Shown here piece by piece: positions 12,679 to 20,577 of a stretch of 52,900 nucleotides of DNA; the first letter of the stretch is position 1; the number at the start of each line of letters is the position of its first letter. The DNA lies in the NCBI RefSeq assembly GCF_004342485.1, contig NZ_SMBU01000036.1, positions 1-52,900 of the forward strand, in the 5' to 3' direction. Position numbers and translations under genes: made by a program. The notes beneath the pieces are model-generated. The model did no database searches. It had not been told where the DNA came from and saw only the letters and a program-made list of their open reading frames with translations. Source of the stretch: Roseateles saccharophilus. Lineage in GTDB: Bacteria; Pseudomonadota; Gammaproteobacteria; Burkholderiales; Burkholderiaceae_C.

Positions 12679-13375
12679 GAGCAATTTCGTCTTTCCTCCG
12701 GCCGAGATTCCCAGCGCCGCCGTGCGCGGCACTGACGCCCGCTACGCGGTCCGCCGCATCTTCTGCGTCGGCCGCAACTATGCCGATCATGCCCGCGAGA
12801 TGGGCTCGGACCCGAGCCGCGAGGCGCCGTTTTACTTCACGAAACCGACGACGGCCCTGACGCCCTCGGGCAGCACCGTGCCCTACCCGACCGAAACCCG
12901 CAACTACCACTACGAGATGGAGCTGGTGCTGGCCATCGGCGCGCCGGTGTTCAAGCTCACGCCCGAGGCCGCCATGGCCGCGATCTGGGGCTATGCCGCG
13001 GGCCTGGACATGACGCGCCGCGACCTGCAGGCCGCGGCCAAGGCGGCCGGCAAGCCCTGGGACACGGCCAAGGGCTTCGACCAGTCCGCCATCCTCGGCG
13101 ACATCGTGCGCGTGTCCGACGTCGGCCGCCTCGAGCGCGGCGCGATCACGCTGGCCGTGAACGGCGTCGAGAAGCAGCGCGGCGACCTGGCCGACATGAT
13201 CTGGAACCCCGCCGAGATCGTGTCCAACCTGTCCCACCTCTACCGCCTGCATCCGGGCGACCTGATCTACACGGGCACGCCGGCCGGCGTGGGCGCCGTC
13301 GTGCCGGGCGACGTGCTGGTCGGCCGCATCGAGGGCCTGGGCGAGATCACGTTGACCGTGGGGCAGGCCGAGTGA
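12677..13375 (+). CDS. Fumarylacetoacetate hydrolase family protein
   Basis: A 232-residue enzyme of the FAH superfamily (fumarylpyruvate hydrolase, acylpyruvase or oxaloacetate decarboxylase). The signature RRIFCVGRNYADHAREMG is at residues 27-44. The metal-binding acidic residues lie in HYEMELVLAIG and the D of AAGLDMTRRDLQ. The ending GDLIYTGTPAGVG is typical. It is followed by nadC with a TGATG overlap. The start codon overlaps that of rlpA on the other strand, so each gene's leader lies inside the other's coding sequence. The substrate is not certain. Confidence 0.9.
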   Translation: MSNFVFPPAEIPSAAVRGTDARYAVRRIFCVGRNYADHAREMGSDPSREAPFYFTKPTTALTPSGSTVPYPTETRNYHYEMELVLAIGAPVFKLTPEAAMAAIWGYAAGLDMTRRDLQAAAKAAGKPWDTAKGFDQSAILGDIVRVSDVGRLERGAITLAVNGVEKQRGDLADMIWNPAEIVSNLSHLYRLHPGDLIYTGTPAGVGAVVPGDVLVGRIEGLGEITLTVGQAE

Positions 13376-14238
13376 TGTACACGCAAGAAACCCTGGAGCT
13401 GGCCCGCGCGCGCAACATCCACGAGGCCCTGGCCGAGGACATCGGCGGCTGCGACTGGACGGCCCGGCTCGTGCCCGCGGGCCGGCGCGTGGCCGCCCAG
13501 GTGCGCGTGCGCGAGCCTGCCGTGCTGTGCGGCCGCGACTGGTTCGACGGCGTGTTCGCCGCGCTGGACGCGTCCAGCCGCATCGAATGGCTCTACGACG
13601 AAGGCGCGGCGATGACGGCCGACAGCATCGTCTGCCGCATCGAGGCCGATGGCCGCGCGCTGCTCAGCGCCGAGCGGCCGGCGCTGAACTTCCTGCAGCT
13701 GCTGTCGGCCACGGCCACGCTCACGCGCGCCCATGTCGACGCGGTGGCCGGCGCCAGCCCCAACCCGCGCGGCTGCGCCATCCTCGACACGCGCAAGACC
13801 ATCCCGGGCCTGCGCCTGGCGCAGAAGTACGCGGTGCGCGTCGGCGGCGGCCAGAACCAGCGGCTGGCGCTGTACGACGGCATCCTCATCAAGGAGAACC
13901 ACATCGCCGCGGCCGGCGGCGTGGGCGAGGCGCTGCGCGCGGCGCAGGCGCTGAACTCGGGCGTGGACATCCAGATCGAGGTCGAGACCATCGCGCAGCT
14001 GGACGAGGCGCTGGCGGCCGGCGCGGTCAGCGTGCTGCTGGACAACTTCAGCGAGGCCATGATGCGCGAGGCCGTCGCGATGAATGCCGGCCGTGCCCTG
14101 CTGGAGGTGTCGGGCGGCGTCGCGCTGGAGCAGCTGCGCTGGATCGCCGCGACCGGCGTGGACCGCATTTCCATCGGCCGGCTGACCAAGGACGTGCGCG
14201 CGGTGGACTACTCGATGCGGGTGCTGGGGCCGGTGTGA
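13375..14238 (+). CDS. nadC: Nicotinate-nucleotide pyrophosphorylase (carboxylating)
   Basis: A 287-residue cytosolic enzyme that makes nicotinate mononucleotide from quinolinate and PRPP, in de novo NAD synthesis. Diagnostic stretches are AERPALNFLQLLS (about residues 101-113), LDTRKTIPGLRLAQKYAVRVGGG with the substrate-binding basic residues, LIKENHI, and the late VLLDNF and EVSGGV. Length is normal. The ATG overlaps the stop of the FAH gene, so they are translationally coupled. nadA and nadB are not in the window. Confidence 0.95.
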   Translation: MYTQETLELARARNIHEALAEDIGGCDWTARLVPAGRRVAAQVRVREPAVLCGRDWFDGVFAALDASSRIEWLYDEGAAMTADSIVCRIEADGRALLSAERPALNFLQLLSATATLTRAHVDAVAGASPNPRGCAILDTRKTIPGLRLAQKYAVRVGGGQNQRLALYDGILIKENHIAAAGGVGEALRAAQALNSGVDIQIEVETIAQLDEALAAGAVSVLLDNFSEAMMREAVAMNAGRALLEVSGGVALEQLRWIAATGVDRISIGRLTKDVRAVDYSMRVLGPV

Positions 14239-14262
14239 GCCGGCTGCCGTAGCGGCGGCAGG
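14236..14262. terminator. Hairpin between convergent nadC and binding-protein genes
   Basis: GCTGCCG and CGGCAG(G)C arms with a six-base loop lie in the 26-base gap between the two stop codons. It could serve both strands; no T-tract is present. Confidence 0.35.
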
Positions 14263-14264
14263 CG

Positions 14265-15029
14265 CTAGCGTGCGTCGTAGCGGGCGGCGATGCGCTGGAG
14301 GCTGCCGTCCGCCTGCAGCCTGTCGAGCGCGCTGCGCAGCCGCTCGACGGTGGCTTCCGGCAAGTCCCGGCGGTAGGCGAACAGCGGGCGGTCTTCGTGG
14401 AAGACCTGGGGCAGGAGCCGGACCTTGTCCTGGAGCCGCTCGCGCTTGATGTAGTAGTTCAGCTCCATGTCGCTGAAGTAGTAGGCCCGGCCGCGGTGGT
14501 TGATCAGCTTGCGAAGGCTGAGGGCCGGGTCGGAAACGCTGGCATCGAGCGGGATGCCGCCGACATCCTGCAGGACCTGCTCATAGAGGCTGCTGCGGTT
14601 GACCATGATCGGCTCATCGGGCGGCAGCCGGCGCAGCTCTTCCAGCTTCTCGATGTGCAGGGGGTCGTCGGCCCGCACGGCGAGCCTGTGCCGGGTGACG
14701 TAGACGACGTGCGGCAGGAAGCTGATCCTGGCCTCGCGAGCCGGTGTGAGCGCCAGGCCGCAGAAAACATCGACCCGCCCGCTTTCCAGCAGGCCTTCGA
14801 TGCGCTTGAGGGGCAGGGCCTGGTCGAGGCCCTCGAAGCGCACGGTGGCTTCGGTGGCCTCGATGGCGCGCAGCATCTCCACGCAGTAGCCCGGCCTGTA
14901 GGTGTCGCCGGTGTTGAACTTGGGCAGGTTGCCGGACTGGGCCACCGTGCGCAACAGGGTGATGTCCTGCGCCGTGCAGGACAGCGCCACCCCGAGGGCG
15001 CAACTGGTCAGGAGCCGGTGCCACTGCAT
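14265..15029 (-). CDS. Periplasmic solute-binding protein, family 3 type
   Basis: A 254-residue exported protein with a signal peptide (MQWHRLLTSCALGVALSCTAQ). The fold reads as the SBP_bac_3 class: GYCVEMLRAIE, then RVDVFCGLALTPARE, and ALDRLQADGSLQRIAARY at the end. Unlike transporter binding proteins it has no permease or ATPase beside it, so a sensing or accessory role is possible. The start lies 3 bases after the stop of the Anbu protease gene, so it is co-transcribed with it. Confidence 0.82.
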   Translation of the reverse strand: MQWHRLLTSCALGVALSCTAQDITLLRTVAQSGNLPKFNTGDTYRPGYCVEMLRAIEATEATVRFEGLDQALPLKRIEGLLESGRVDVFCGLALTPAREARISFLPHVVYVTRHRLAVRADDPLHIEKLEELRRLPPDEPIMVNRSSLYEQVLQDVGGIPLDASVSDPALSLRKLINHRGRAYYFSDMELNYYIKRERLQDKVRLLPQVFHEDRPLFAYRRDLPEATVERLRSALDRLQADGSLQRIAARYDAR

Positions 15030-15031
15030 GG

Positions 15032-15775
15032 TCAGTTGTCGAACCAGGGTTCGTTCGGCAGTTCGTCGAAGACCTTGCGCAGCCCCTTGCTCCAGCCGTC
15101 GCGCAGCGACAGGAAATAGGGGTCGTCGCGGCCGATGCGGTGCGGCGGCTTCATCGCCTGCTCGAACTGGTTGGCGCGCAGCATCAGCATGTCGATGGGC
15201 AGGCCCACCGACAGGTTGGAGCGGATCGTCGAGTCGAAGCTCACTAGCGTGCACTTGGCGGCCTCGTCCAGCGGCGTCGTCTCGTAGTTGATGACGCGGT
15301 CGATGATGGGCTTGCCGTACTTGCTCTCGCCGATCTGGAAGTAGGGCGTGTCCTCGGTGGCCTCGATGAAATTGCCCTGCGGGTAGACGTGGAAGAGGCG
15401 CGGGCCCTCGCCCCGGATCTGGCCGCCGAGCAGGAAGTTGGCGCCGAAGTCCACGCCCTGGCTCTGCATGCCGCCGCCGGAGTCGCGCGCGACGACCTCC
15501 TTCAGCGTGCGGCCGAGCAGCACGGCGCCGTCGTAGAGGCTGGGCACGTTGAGCAGGTGCTCGCCCTCGCCGTTCAGGCGCGCGTTCAGCAGCGAGAGCA
15601 CGGACTGCGTCGTCGCCAGGTTGCCGGCCGCCAGGATGACGATCTCGCGCTGGTGCGGGATCTGGAACTGGTACATCTTGCGAAAGCTCGCGATGTGATC
15701 CACGCCCGCATTGGTGCGGGTGTCGGAGGCGAACAGCAGGCCCGAGCGCAGGCGCATCGCGACGCAATAGGTCAT
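15032..15775 (-). CDS. Proteasome-type protease Anbu (ancestral beta subunit)
   Basis: A 247-residue Ntn-hydrolase. MTYCVAMRLRSGLLFASDTRTNAG gives the expected Thr2 nucleophile once Met is removed, followed by the Asp of SDTR. Lys35-like residues and the late GGQIRGEGPRLFHVYPQGNF and SVGLPIDMLML blocks are those of Anbu. Family members self-assemble into cytosolic rings. Anbu is often next to an alpha-E protein, an ATP-grasp protein and a transglutaminase-like protein; none of these is here, where its partner is a periplasmic binding protein gene. Confidence 0.9.
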   Translation of the reverse strand: MTYCVAMRLRSGLLFASDTRTNAGVDHIASFRKMYQFQIPHQREIVILAAGNLATTQSVLSLLNARLNGEGEHLLNVPSLYDGAVLLGRTLKEVVARDSGGGMQSQGVDFGANFLLGGQIRGEGPRLFHVYPQGNFIEATEDTPYFQIGESKYGKPIIDRVINYETTPLDEAAKCTLVSFDSTIRSNLSVGLPIDMLMLRANQFEQAMKPPHRIGRDDPYFLSLRDGWSKGLRKVFDELPNEPWFDN

Positions 15776-15905
15776 GGGGAGGTCGTGGCAGACAAGCTGG
15801 CTCGATTATCGTGATTGCCTCCGTGGCCGGCATTGCCGCCGGAACTGCGGCCGGCGCAAGGCCTCAGGCAGCCGCCACAATCCGCCCAAACTCACCCCAT
15901 GCACC

Positions 15906-16475
15906 ATGGCCCAACCGATGCCCACTCCCCGCTATGACCCGATCAGCCGCGCCCTGCACTGGCTGACGGCCATCGCCGCGACCATCGCCTTCATCCTGGG
16001 CCCGGGGGGCTTCGGGCGGCTGATGCACGACGGCGTCGACCCGGCCACGCGGCTGGACATCGTCTGGCACGAGTCCTTGGGCCTGCTGGTGTTCGCGATG
16101 ACGCTGCTGCGCCTGCTGTGGGTGGCCCTGCGCCCGGGCAAGCCGCATTTCGAGATGCCGATGTGGATGCGGGTGCCGGCGCTGCTGGTGCATGGCGCGC
16201 TGTGGGCCCTGCTGCTGGTCCTGCCGCTGACGGCCCTGCTGGCCCTGGGTAGCGAAAGCCACCCGCTGACCCTGCTGGGCGGCGTGCGGGTGGACCAACT
16301 GCCCTGGATCGCCGGCTCGCCGCTGGGCGAGGCGGCGGACTGGGGCGACGTGCACGGCGTTCTGGGCGACGCGCTGATGTGGCTGGCCGGCCTGCATGCG
16401 CTGGCCGCGCTTTATCACCACTTTGCGCGCAAGGATGGCGTGCTGGCGTCCATGCTGCCCTGGCGACTGAAGTGA
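15906..16475 (+). CDS. Cytochrome b561
   Basis: A 189-residue inner-membrane dihaem cytochrome with four helices. The N-terminal YDPISRALHWLTAIA supplies the first haem His, WHESLGLLVFAMTLLRL the second, and VHGVLGDALMWLAGLHALAALYHHF the remaining two. Such proteins pass electrons from ubiquinol to acceptors such as superoxide. The ATG at 15906 gives the usual N-terminus; a second ATG at 15918 is possible. It is divergent from the Anbu gene (130-base gap, nothing recognisable). Confidence 0.9.
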   Translation: MAQPMPTPRYDPISRALHWLTAIAATIAFILGPGGFGRLMHDGVDPATRLDIVWHESLGLLVFAMTLLRLLWVALRPGKPHFEMPMWMRVPALLVHGALWALLLVLPLTALLALGSESHPLTLLGGVRVDQLPWIAGSPLGEAADWGDVHGVLGDALMWLAGLHALAALYHHFARKDGVLASMLPWRLK

Positions 16476-16476
16476 G

Positions 16477-16696
16477 CCCCTCGCCCATTCTCGCCGCGCT
16501 GGACGCGGGCGAGCCTGGTCGGTCTTGCAGACCGCGCTGCGGCCTGGGCCGCAGCCCTTCGCCAGACACATTCCGCCCACTGGGCGGAATGTGTCCGGGC
16601 TCAGCCCCCCGGGGGGCGGCGATGCTTGCGGCATTGAGCCGCAAGCACATCGCCTGCGCGGGCCGGCTTGGGAGCGGCCCGGCGCTCGGCCCGCAA
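16477..16696 (+). repeat. Dispersed intergenic repeat, copy A
   Basis: The whole gap between the convergent b561 and porin genes is a repeat. Its two ends (16477-16523 and about 16608-16696) closely match the reverse complement of 39804-39941, for example ggcttgggagcggcccggcg and cccctcgccc. Copy A has an extra block of about 85 bases in the middle that includes a perfect palindrome. Spurious reading frames in both copies give the same peptide (AGRLGSGPALGPQ), which shows the match independently. Confidence 0.85.
16565..16595. terminator. Perfect 31-base palindrome
   Basis: GACACATTCCGCCCA, one base, then TGGGCGGAATGTGTC: 15 perfect pairs. It lies between convergent genes in the extra block of repeat copy A. 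It could be a bidirectional terminator or a protein-binding site; no T-tract follows. Confidence 0.55.
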
Positions 16697-16720
16697 TAGC
16701 CTCCTACGGTTCGTCAGGCT

Positions 16721-17854
16721 TCAGAAGAACACGATCCCGCCAAAGGCGAAGCCGTTCATCCTGGCCTCGCTGCCCACGACGGGCTTGGAGGTCGTGCGGC
16801 TGATCTCCGTCACCAGCGTCACGCTCTTGGTCAGGCCGTAGTAGAGGCCGGCCGTCACGTTGCTGTTGCTGCGCAGGTCGGTCGTCGCGCCGTCCTTGAG
16901 CCGGCTCTCGCCCCAGTTCAGGCCGAGCTTGGCCTTGGGCGTGGCCTGCCAGGTGGCCTGGACCAGCAGATTGGTCTGCTTGCGGTCGCCGCTGTCGCCG
17001 TCGGACAGCACGCCCAGGCCCTTGCCGCTCTGCACATTGGCCGCGAGGCCGAAGGCGCCGGCCGTGATGCTGGCGCCCAGCTCGCCGCCGCTCATCGTGA
17101 AGCCGGCCGTGTTGTTCGGGCCCTCGAACTTCTGGTGCTTCAGGCCGGCCCAGACCTTGCCGCCGTCGAACTTGGCCGACACCAGGGCCTGCAGCTGGGG
17201 TTCGCTGCGGCCGATGAAGCTGGTGCCGCTGGCGTCCACCGGGCTCATCAGCGCGATGGTGGCCGAGAAGCCGCCGCTGGTGGGCAGGCTGTAGGCCATC
17301 TGGCCATAGGTGCCGAGGTAGGTGTAGCCGGAGCCGATGTGGCCCAGCGTGACGCGGTTGCGTTGGGTGGCGCTGACGGGCGCGCCGGCGCCGAGCAGGG
17401 TCATGTCGCCGAGGATGGCGGACTGGCCGAACAGGCCGTAGTCGCGGCCGAGCTTGACGCTGCCCATGTCGGCATTGCCGATGGTGACGAAGCCCTGGCG
17501 CACGTCGACATTGCTGTTGTTGGAGATGGCGTCGCCGGCCGCCACGGCCGCGCCGATCATCAGCGTGGCGCTGATGTCATAGCCCTCCTGGCGGGTCTTG
17601 GCCGTCGTGGTCAGCGCATTGGGCAGCAGGCCGTTGCCGATGACGGTGCGGCCTTCGGTGCCGGCGCAGCCCAGCGCCTGGCTGGCCAGGGCCAGGCCGG
17701 TGACGGCCTGTGAGCCGCTGCAGCTGGTGTGGGTGTAGTAGGCGTTGACGATGCCGCCGACGCTGAGGTCCCACTCGCCGGCCTTGAAGTCGGCGGCATG
17801 GGCGGCGCCTGCGGTGGCGAGCAGGGCGGCGATGAGGATGTGGCTGTGCTTCAT
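16721..17854 (-). CDS. Outer-membrane porin (Gram-negative general porin family)
   Basis: A 377-residue trimeric beta-barrel porin. It has a signal peptide (MKHSHILIAALLATAGAAHA), short beta-strand repeats throughout, the loop-3-like SVKLGRDYGLFGQ region, and the C-terminal aromatic residue needed for barrel assembly (GGIVFF). A GGAGACA ribosome site precedes the ATG. A near-consensus sigma-54 promoter 40 bases upstream links it to the neighbouring alcohol-oxidation genes, which suggests it admits their substrate or cofactor. Confidence 0.9.
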   Translation of the reverse strand: MKHSHILIAALLATAGAAHAADFKAGEWDLSVGGIVNAYYTHTSCSGSQAVTGLALASQALGCAGTEGRTVIGNGLLPNALTTTAKTRQEGYDISATLMIGAAVAAGDAISNNSNVDVRQGFVTIGNADMGSVKLGRDYGLFGQSAILGDMTLLGAGAPVSATQRNRVTLGHIGSGYTYLGTYGQMAYSLPTSGGFSATIALMSPVDASGTSFIGRSEPQLQALVSAKFDGGKVWAGLKHQKFEGPNNTAGFTMSGGELGASITAGAFGLAANVQSGKGLGVLSDGDSGDRKQTNLLVQATWQATPKAKLGLNWGESRLKDGATTDLRSNSNVTAGLYYGLTKSVTLVTEISRTTSKPVVGSEARMNGFAFGGIVFF

Positions 17855-17893
17855 GTTGTCTCCAGTGGTTGTGATGTGGCCGCTGCTGCCTGC

Positions 17894-17908
17894 GCAAGCG
17901 CTGTGCCA
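17894..17908 (-). promoter_or_regulatory. Sigma-54 promoter of the porin gene
   Basis: Read on the minus strand: TGGCACAGCGCTTGC, with GG and GC ten bases apart. It matches the -24/-12 consensus TGGCACG-N4-TTGC at all but one position and lies about 40 bases before the ATG. The rest of the gap (17909-18094) shows no gene. Confidence 0.75.
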
Positions 17909-18094
17909 GTGCCGGCCTGGAGCGGGCGGGGGCGTGGGATGCTGCGGCGCGGCGCAGCGGGCGGGGCAGAACGTGTCGTGCTGGCACGCGGCTGCGGGTC
18001 GCACCGGACGCCGGTTGTGGCGCGGGCCGCGTCGCGCGCTGCGCCGCGTTGCAGCGCGGCTGTGGCGGCGCGGAGCAGTGCCCGAGGGGTTTTG

Positions 18095-20407
18095 CTAGAA
18101 GCCGAGCTTCAGGCCGACGGACACGCTGCGCGGCGCGCCCGGCGCGAAGAAGGTCGCGTGGCGCAGCGGGTGGTCGCCGTTGGCGTTGGCCGGGAAGGGC
18201 TGGCCCTGGAAATTGCCCGCGGCGTCGAAGCCGGTGGGGCCGAGCTGGGCGGCCGTGCTGTAGGCGCGGTCCAGCAGATTGGCGACCTGGGCGAAGAGCT
18301 TGATGCCCTTCGCCGGCTTCCAGGCCGCCGTGACATTGAGCACCGCATGGCCGGCGCTGCGGCCGGGGCCGAGGTAGTAGACGCCGTCGGGCCGGTGCTG
18401 GCCGTTCTCGTTGCCGCGCGCGGGCGCGCCGCTCGTCGCGATGGCGTCGGCGCCGAGGCTCCAGGCCTCGCCGAGGTCCAGGTCGGCATAGAGCTTGAGC
18501 ATGCGGCGCGGCACCAGGGGGATGCGGTCGCCGGGGCGGATGGCGATGTTGCCGTCCACGCCGGGCCGGCCGGCACTGGCCGTGTCGTTGCTGCTGTTGG
18601 ACGCGCCGTTGACGGTCTCGGCCGAGCGGTAGCTGGCGTCCAGCAGCGTCAGGTTGGCGCCCGCCGTGAGCCCCCGGGCCGGCTGGACGCTCAGGCCCAG
18701 CTCAATGCCCTGGCGGCGCGTCCTGCCGAAGTTCTTGAAGTAGCCGAAGCCGGCCGCATCGTCGGCGACGAAGAGCAGGTCGTCGCGGTTGTCGGAGCGG
18801 AACAGGCCCAGGTTCCAGGCCAGCGGCGCGCCGGCCGCGCTGCGCAGGCCCGCCTCGACCGTGGTCGTGACGACCTGCTTGAGCGGCGGGTCGCCGGCGA
18901 AGGCATTGGGCAGCCGGCAGGGGTTGGCCGGGTCGGCGCAGCCGAGCTCGACGGAGGACGGGTCGCGGCTGCCCTGGCCGATGCCGGCCCAGGCATTGAC
19001 GCCGGCCACGGGGTCGAAGCTCAGGCCGATGGCCGGGTTGAAGCGGCTGAAGCGCTGCCTGCCGTCCAGCGAGCCGGGGCCGCCGCCGGGGTTGATGGCA
19101 TCGCGGTTGCGCAGGCGGCTGTCGTTGTAGCGGCCGGACAGGCTCAGGTGGGTGGCCGGGCCGAGCGTCAGCACGCTGCTCGCGAACAGGCTGAGCGTGC
19201 GCGTGCGGCCGAGCAAGTCCACGCGGCTATCGGCCGGCATCTCGCCGCTGCCGCTGACGCTGCGGTCGGGGTTGAGGTCGCCCAGCTCGGCGTCCTGCGT
19301 GAAATGGCTGGCGCTGAAATCGGCCGCGGCGCCGAGCAGCGATTTGCTCGCCAGCCCGAGCAGCGGGCCGTCGTAGCCGAGCTGGGCATTGAAGCCGGCG
19401 TTGCGCTGCTGGGTGCGGCTGCGGTGGATGACGCCGTTGGGGATGCCGGCGTCGCCGGGCTGGCCGAGCGCGTCGTCGTTGAGGTCGCCGTTGAAGCTGC
19501 GGCTGAGGATGGCGCGCGCGTAGGCGTTGCCGGCCAGCGTCCAGTGCTCGCCGAGGGCCTGCGACAGCGCGAGATTGACGAGGGCGGCGCGGTTCTTCGT
19601 GTTGTCGGGCCGGGTGTAGACGCTGGCGCGGTCGCGGGCCAGCAGGCGCTGCTCCTGCAGGCCGTTGCCGTTGAGGTCGGTGCTGGCCAGCGCGGCGCTC
19701 AGCGTCAGCTCGGAGTCGGCGCCGCGGTGGCCGAGCTTGCCGAACAGCTGGTTCACGTCGGAGGGCGAATCCACCCGCCAGCCGTCCTCGCGGAACTTGT
19801 TGCCGGCCACGAACCAGTGCCCGCCCTCGTCCGTGCTGCCGCCGTGCTCGAACTCCGCCGTGCGGCGGCCGAAGGCGCCGGCCTGCAGCTGCAGCGCGCT
19901 GCCGGCGTTCTTCAGCCCGTCCTTGGTCTGCACGCTGAGGGCGCCGCCCAGCGTGTTGAGGCCGAACAGCGGGTTGGAGCCGGGGTTGAGCGTGACGGAG
20001 GCGATGGCCACCTTGGGCACGAGGTCCCAGCTGACGACGTCGCCGAAGGGCTGGTTCAGGCGCACGCCGTCGACGTAGAGCGACAGGCCCTGCTGCGAGC
20101 CCAGCAGCGGCGAGGCCGTGTAGCCGCGGAAGTTCACGTCGGGCTGCAGCGGGTTGCCCTGCATCTCGTTGAGGTAGACGCTGCCCAGGCGCCGGTTCAT
20201 GAAGCTGGTGAGGTCCGCGGCCTGGCTGCGCTCGATGTCGGCCGCGCGGGCGGTCTGCACATTGGCGGCGATCTGGTCGCGCGGCAGGCCCAGGCCGGCG
20301 ACCGGCGACATGCCGACGACCTCGACCCGCTCGAGCTGGATCTGTGCATTCGCGGCCGATGCCGTGGCCAGGGCCAGCAGGGCCCAGCAGCGCCCGTTGC
20401 GGTGCAT
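18095..20407 (-). CDS. TonB-dependent outer-membrane receptor (first)
   Basis: A 770-residue receptor. A signal peptide (MHRNGRCWALLALATASAANA) precedes a TonB-box-like segment (RVEVVGMSP), a plug domain (IERSQAADLTSFMNRRLGSV, DGVRLNQPFGDVVSWDLVP, GLNTLGGALSVQTKDG) and a 22-strand barrel ending in Phe (SVSVGLKLGF). Cargo is unknown; in an island with a lanthanide-type quinoprotein, a metal complex, metallophore or PQQ are reasonable guesses. It lacks the GGAGACA ribosome site of its neighbours, because a palindromic element begins 7 bases upstream of the ATG. Confidence 0.88.
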   Translation of the reverse strand: MHRNGRCWALLALATASAANAQIQLERVEVVGMSPVAGLGLPRDQIAANVQTARAADIERSQAADLTSFMNRRLGSVYLNEMQGNPLQPDVNFRGYTASPLLGSQQGLSLYVDGVRLNQPFGDVVSWDLVPKVAIASVTLNPGSNPLFGLNTLGGALSVQTKDGLKNAGSALQLQAGAFGRRTAEFEHGGSTDEGGHWFVAGNKFREDGWRVDSPSDVNQLFGKLGHRGADSELTLSAALASTDLNGNGLQEQRLLARDRASVYTRPDNTKNRAALVNLALSQALGEHWTLAGNAYARAILSRSFNGDLNDDALGQPGDAGIPNGVIHRSRTQQRNAGFNAQLGYDGPLLGLASKSLLGAAADFSASHFTQDAELGDLNPDRSVSGSGEMPADSRVDLLGRTRTLSLFASSVLTLGPATHLSLSGRYNDSRLRNRDAINPGGGPGSLDGRQRFSRFNPAIGLSFDPVAGVNAWAGIGQGSRDPSSVELGCADPANPCRLPNAFAGDPPLKQVVTTTVEAGLRSAAGAPLAWNLGLFRSDNRDDLLFVADDAAGFGYFKNFGRTRRQGIELGLSVQPARGLTAGANLTLLDASYRSAETVNGASNSSNDTASAGRPGVDGNIAIRPGDRIPLVPRRMLKLYADLDLGEAWSLGADAIATSGAPARGNENGQHRPDGVYYLGPGRSAGHAVLNVTAAWKPAKGIKLFAQVANLLDRAYSTAAQLGPTGFDAAGNFQGQPFPANANGDHPLRHATFFAPGAPRSVSVGLKLGF

Positions 20408-20414
20408 GGAGTTA

Positions 20415-20577
20415 AGGCAACGCTGAACGAGTCCCTCGCGCGCAGCGCATCCCTGCTTGGGGCGGTCTGCTGCGTTGCAAATCCTCGCCGTAGCCCCAGC
20501 TACGGCTGCGGTTTGCGCCTTGCAGCCCATCCCCAACCAGGGCGCGCTGCATCGCGGGGACTTGTTCAACGTCGCCT
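20415..20577. mobile_element. MITE-like palindromic element
   Basis: The entire gap between the YVTN gene and the first receptor gene is one imperfect inverted repeat. The outer arms AGGCAACGCTGAACGAGTCC and (reverse complement of the right end) AGGCGACGTTGAACAAGTCC match at 17 of 20 positions. Inner arms continue (CCCTGCTTGGGG with CCCCAACCAGGG; CGCCGTAGC with GCTACGGC), so the RNA would fold into one long hairpin. No transposase is inside. It ends exactly at the YVTN stop codon. Confidence 0.8.

Noticed and set aside
17970-17990. Second GGCACG-containing sigma-54-like site on the plus strand (ctggcacgcggctgc)
   Set aside because: The GG to GC spacing is wrong and it points at the 3' end of the receptor gene.
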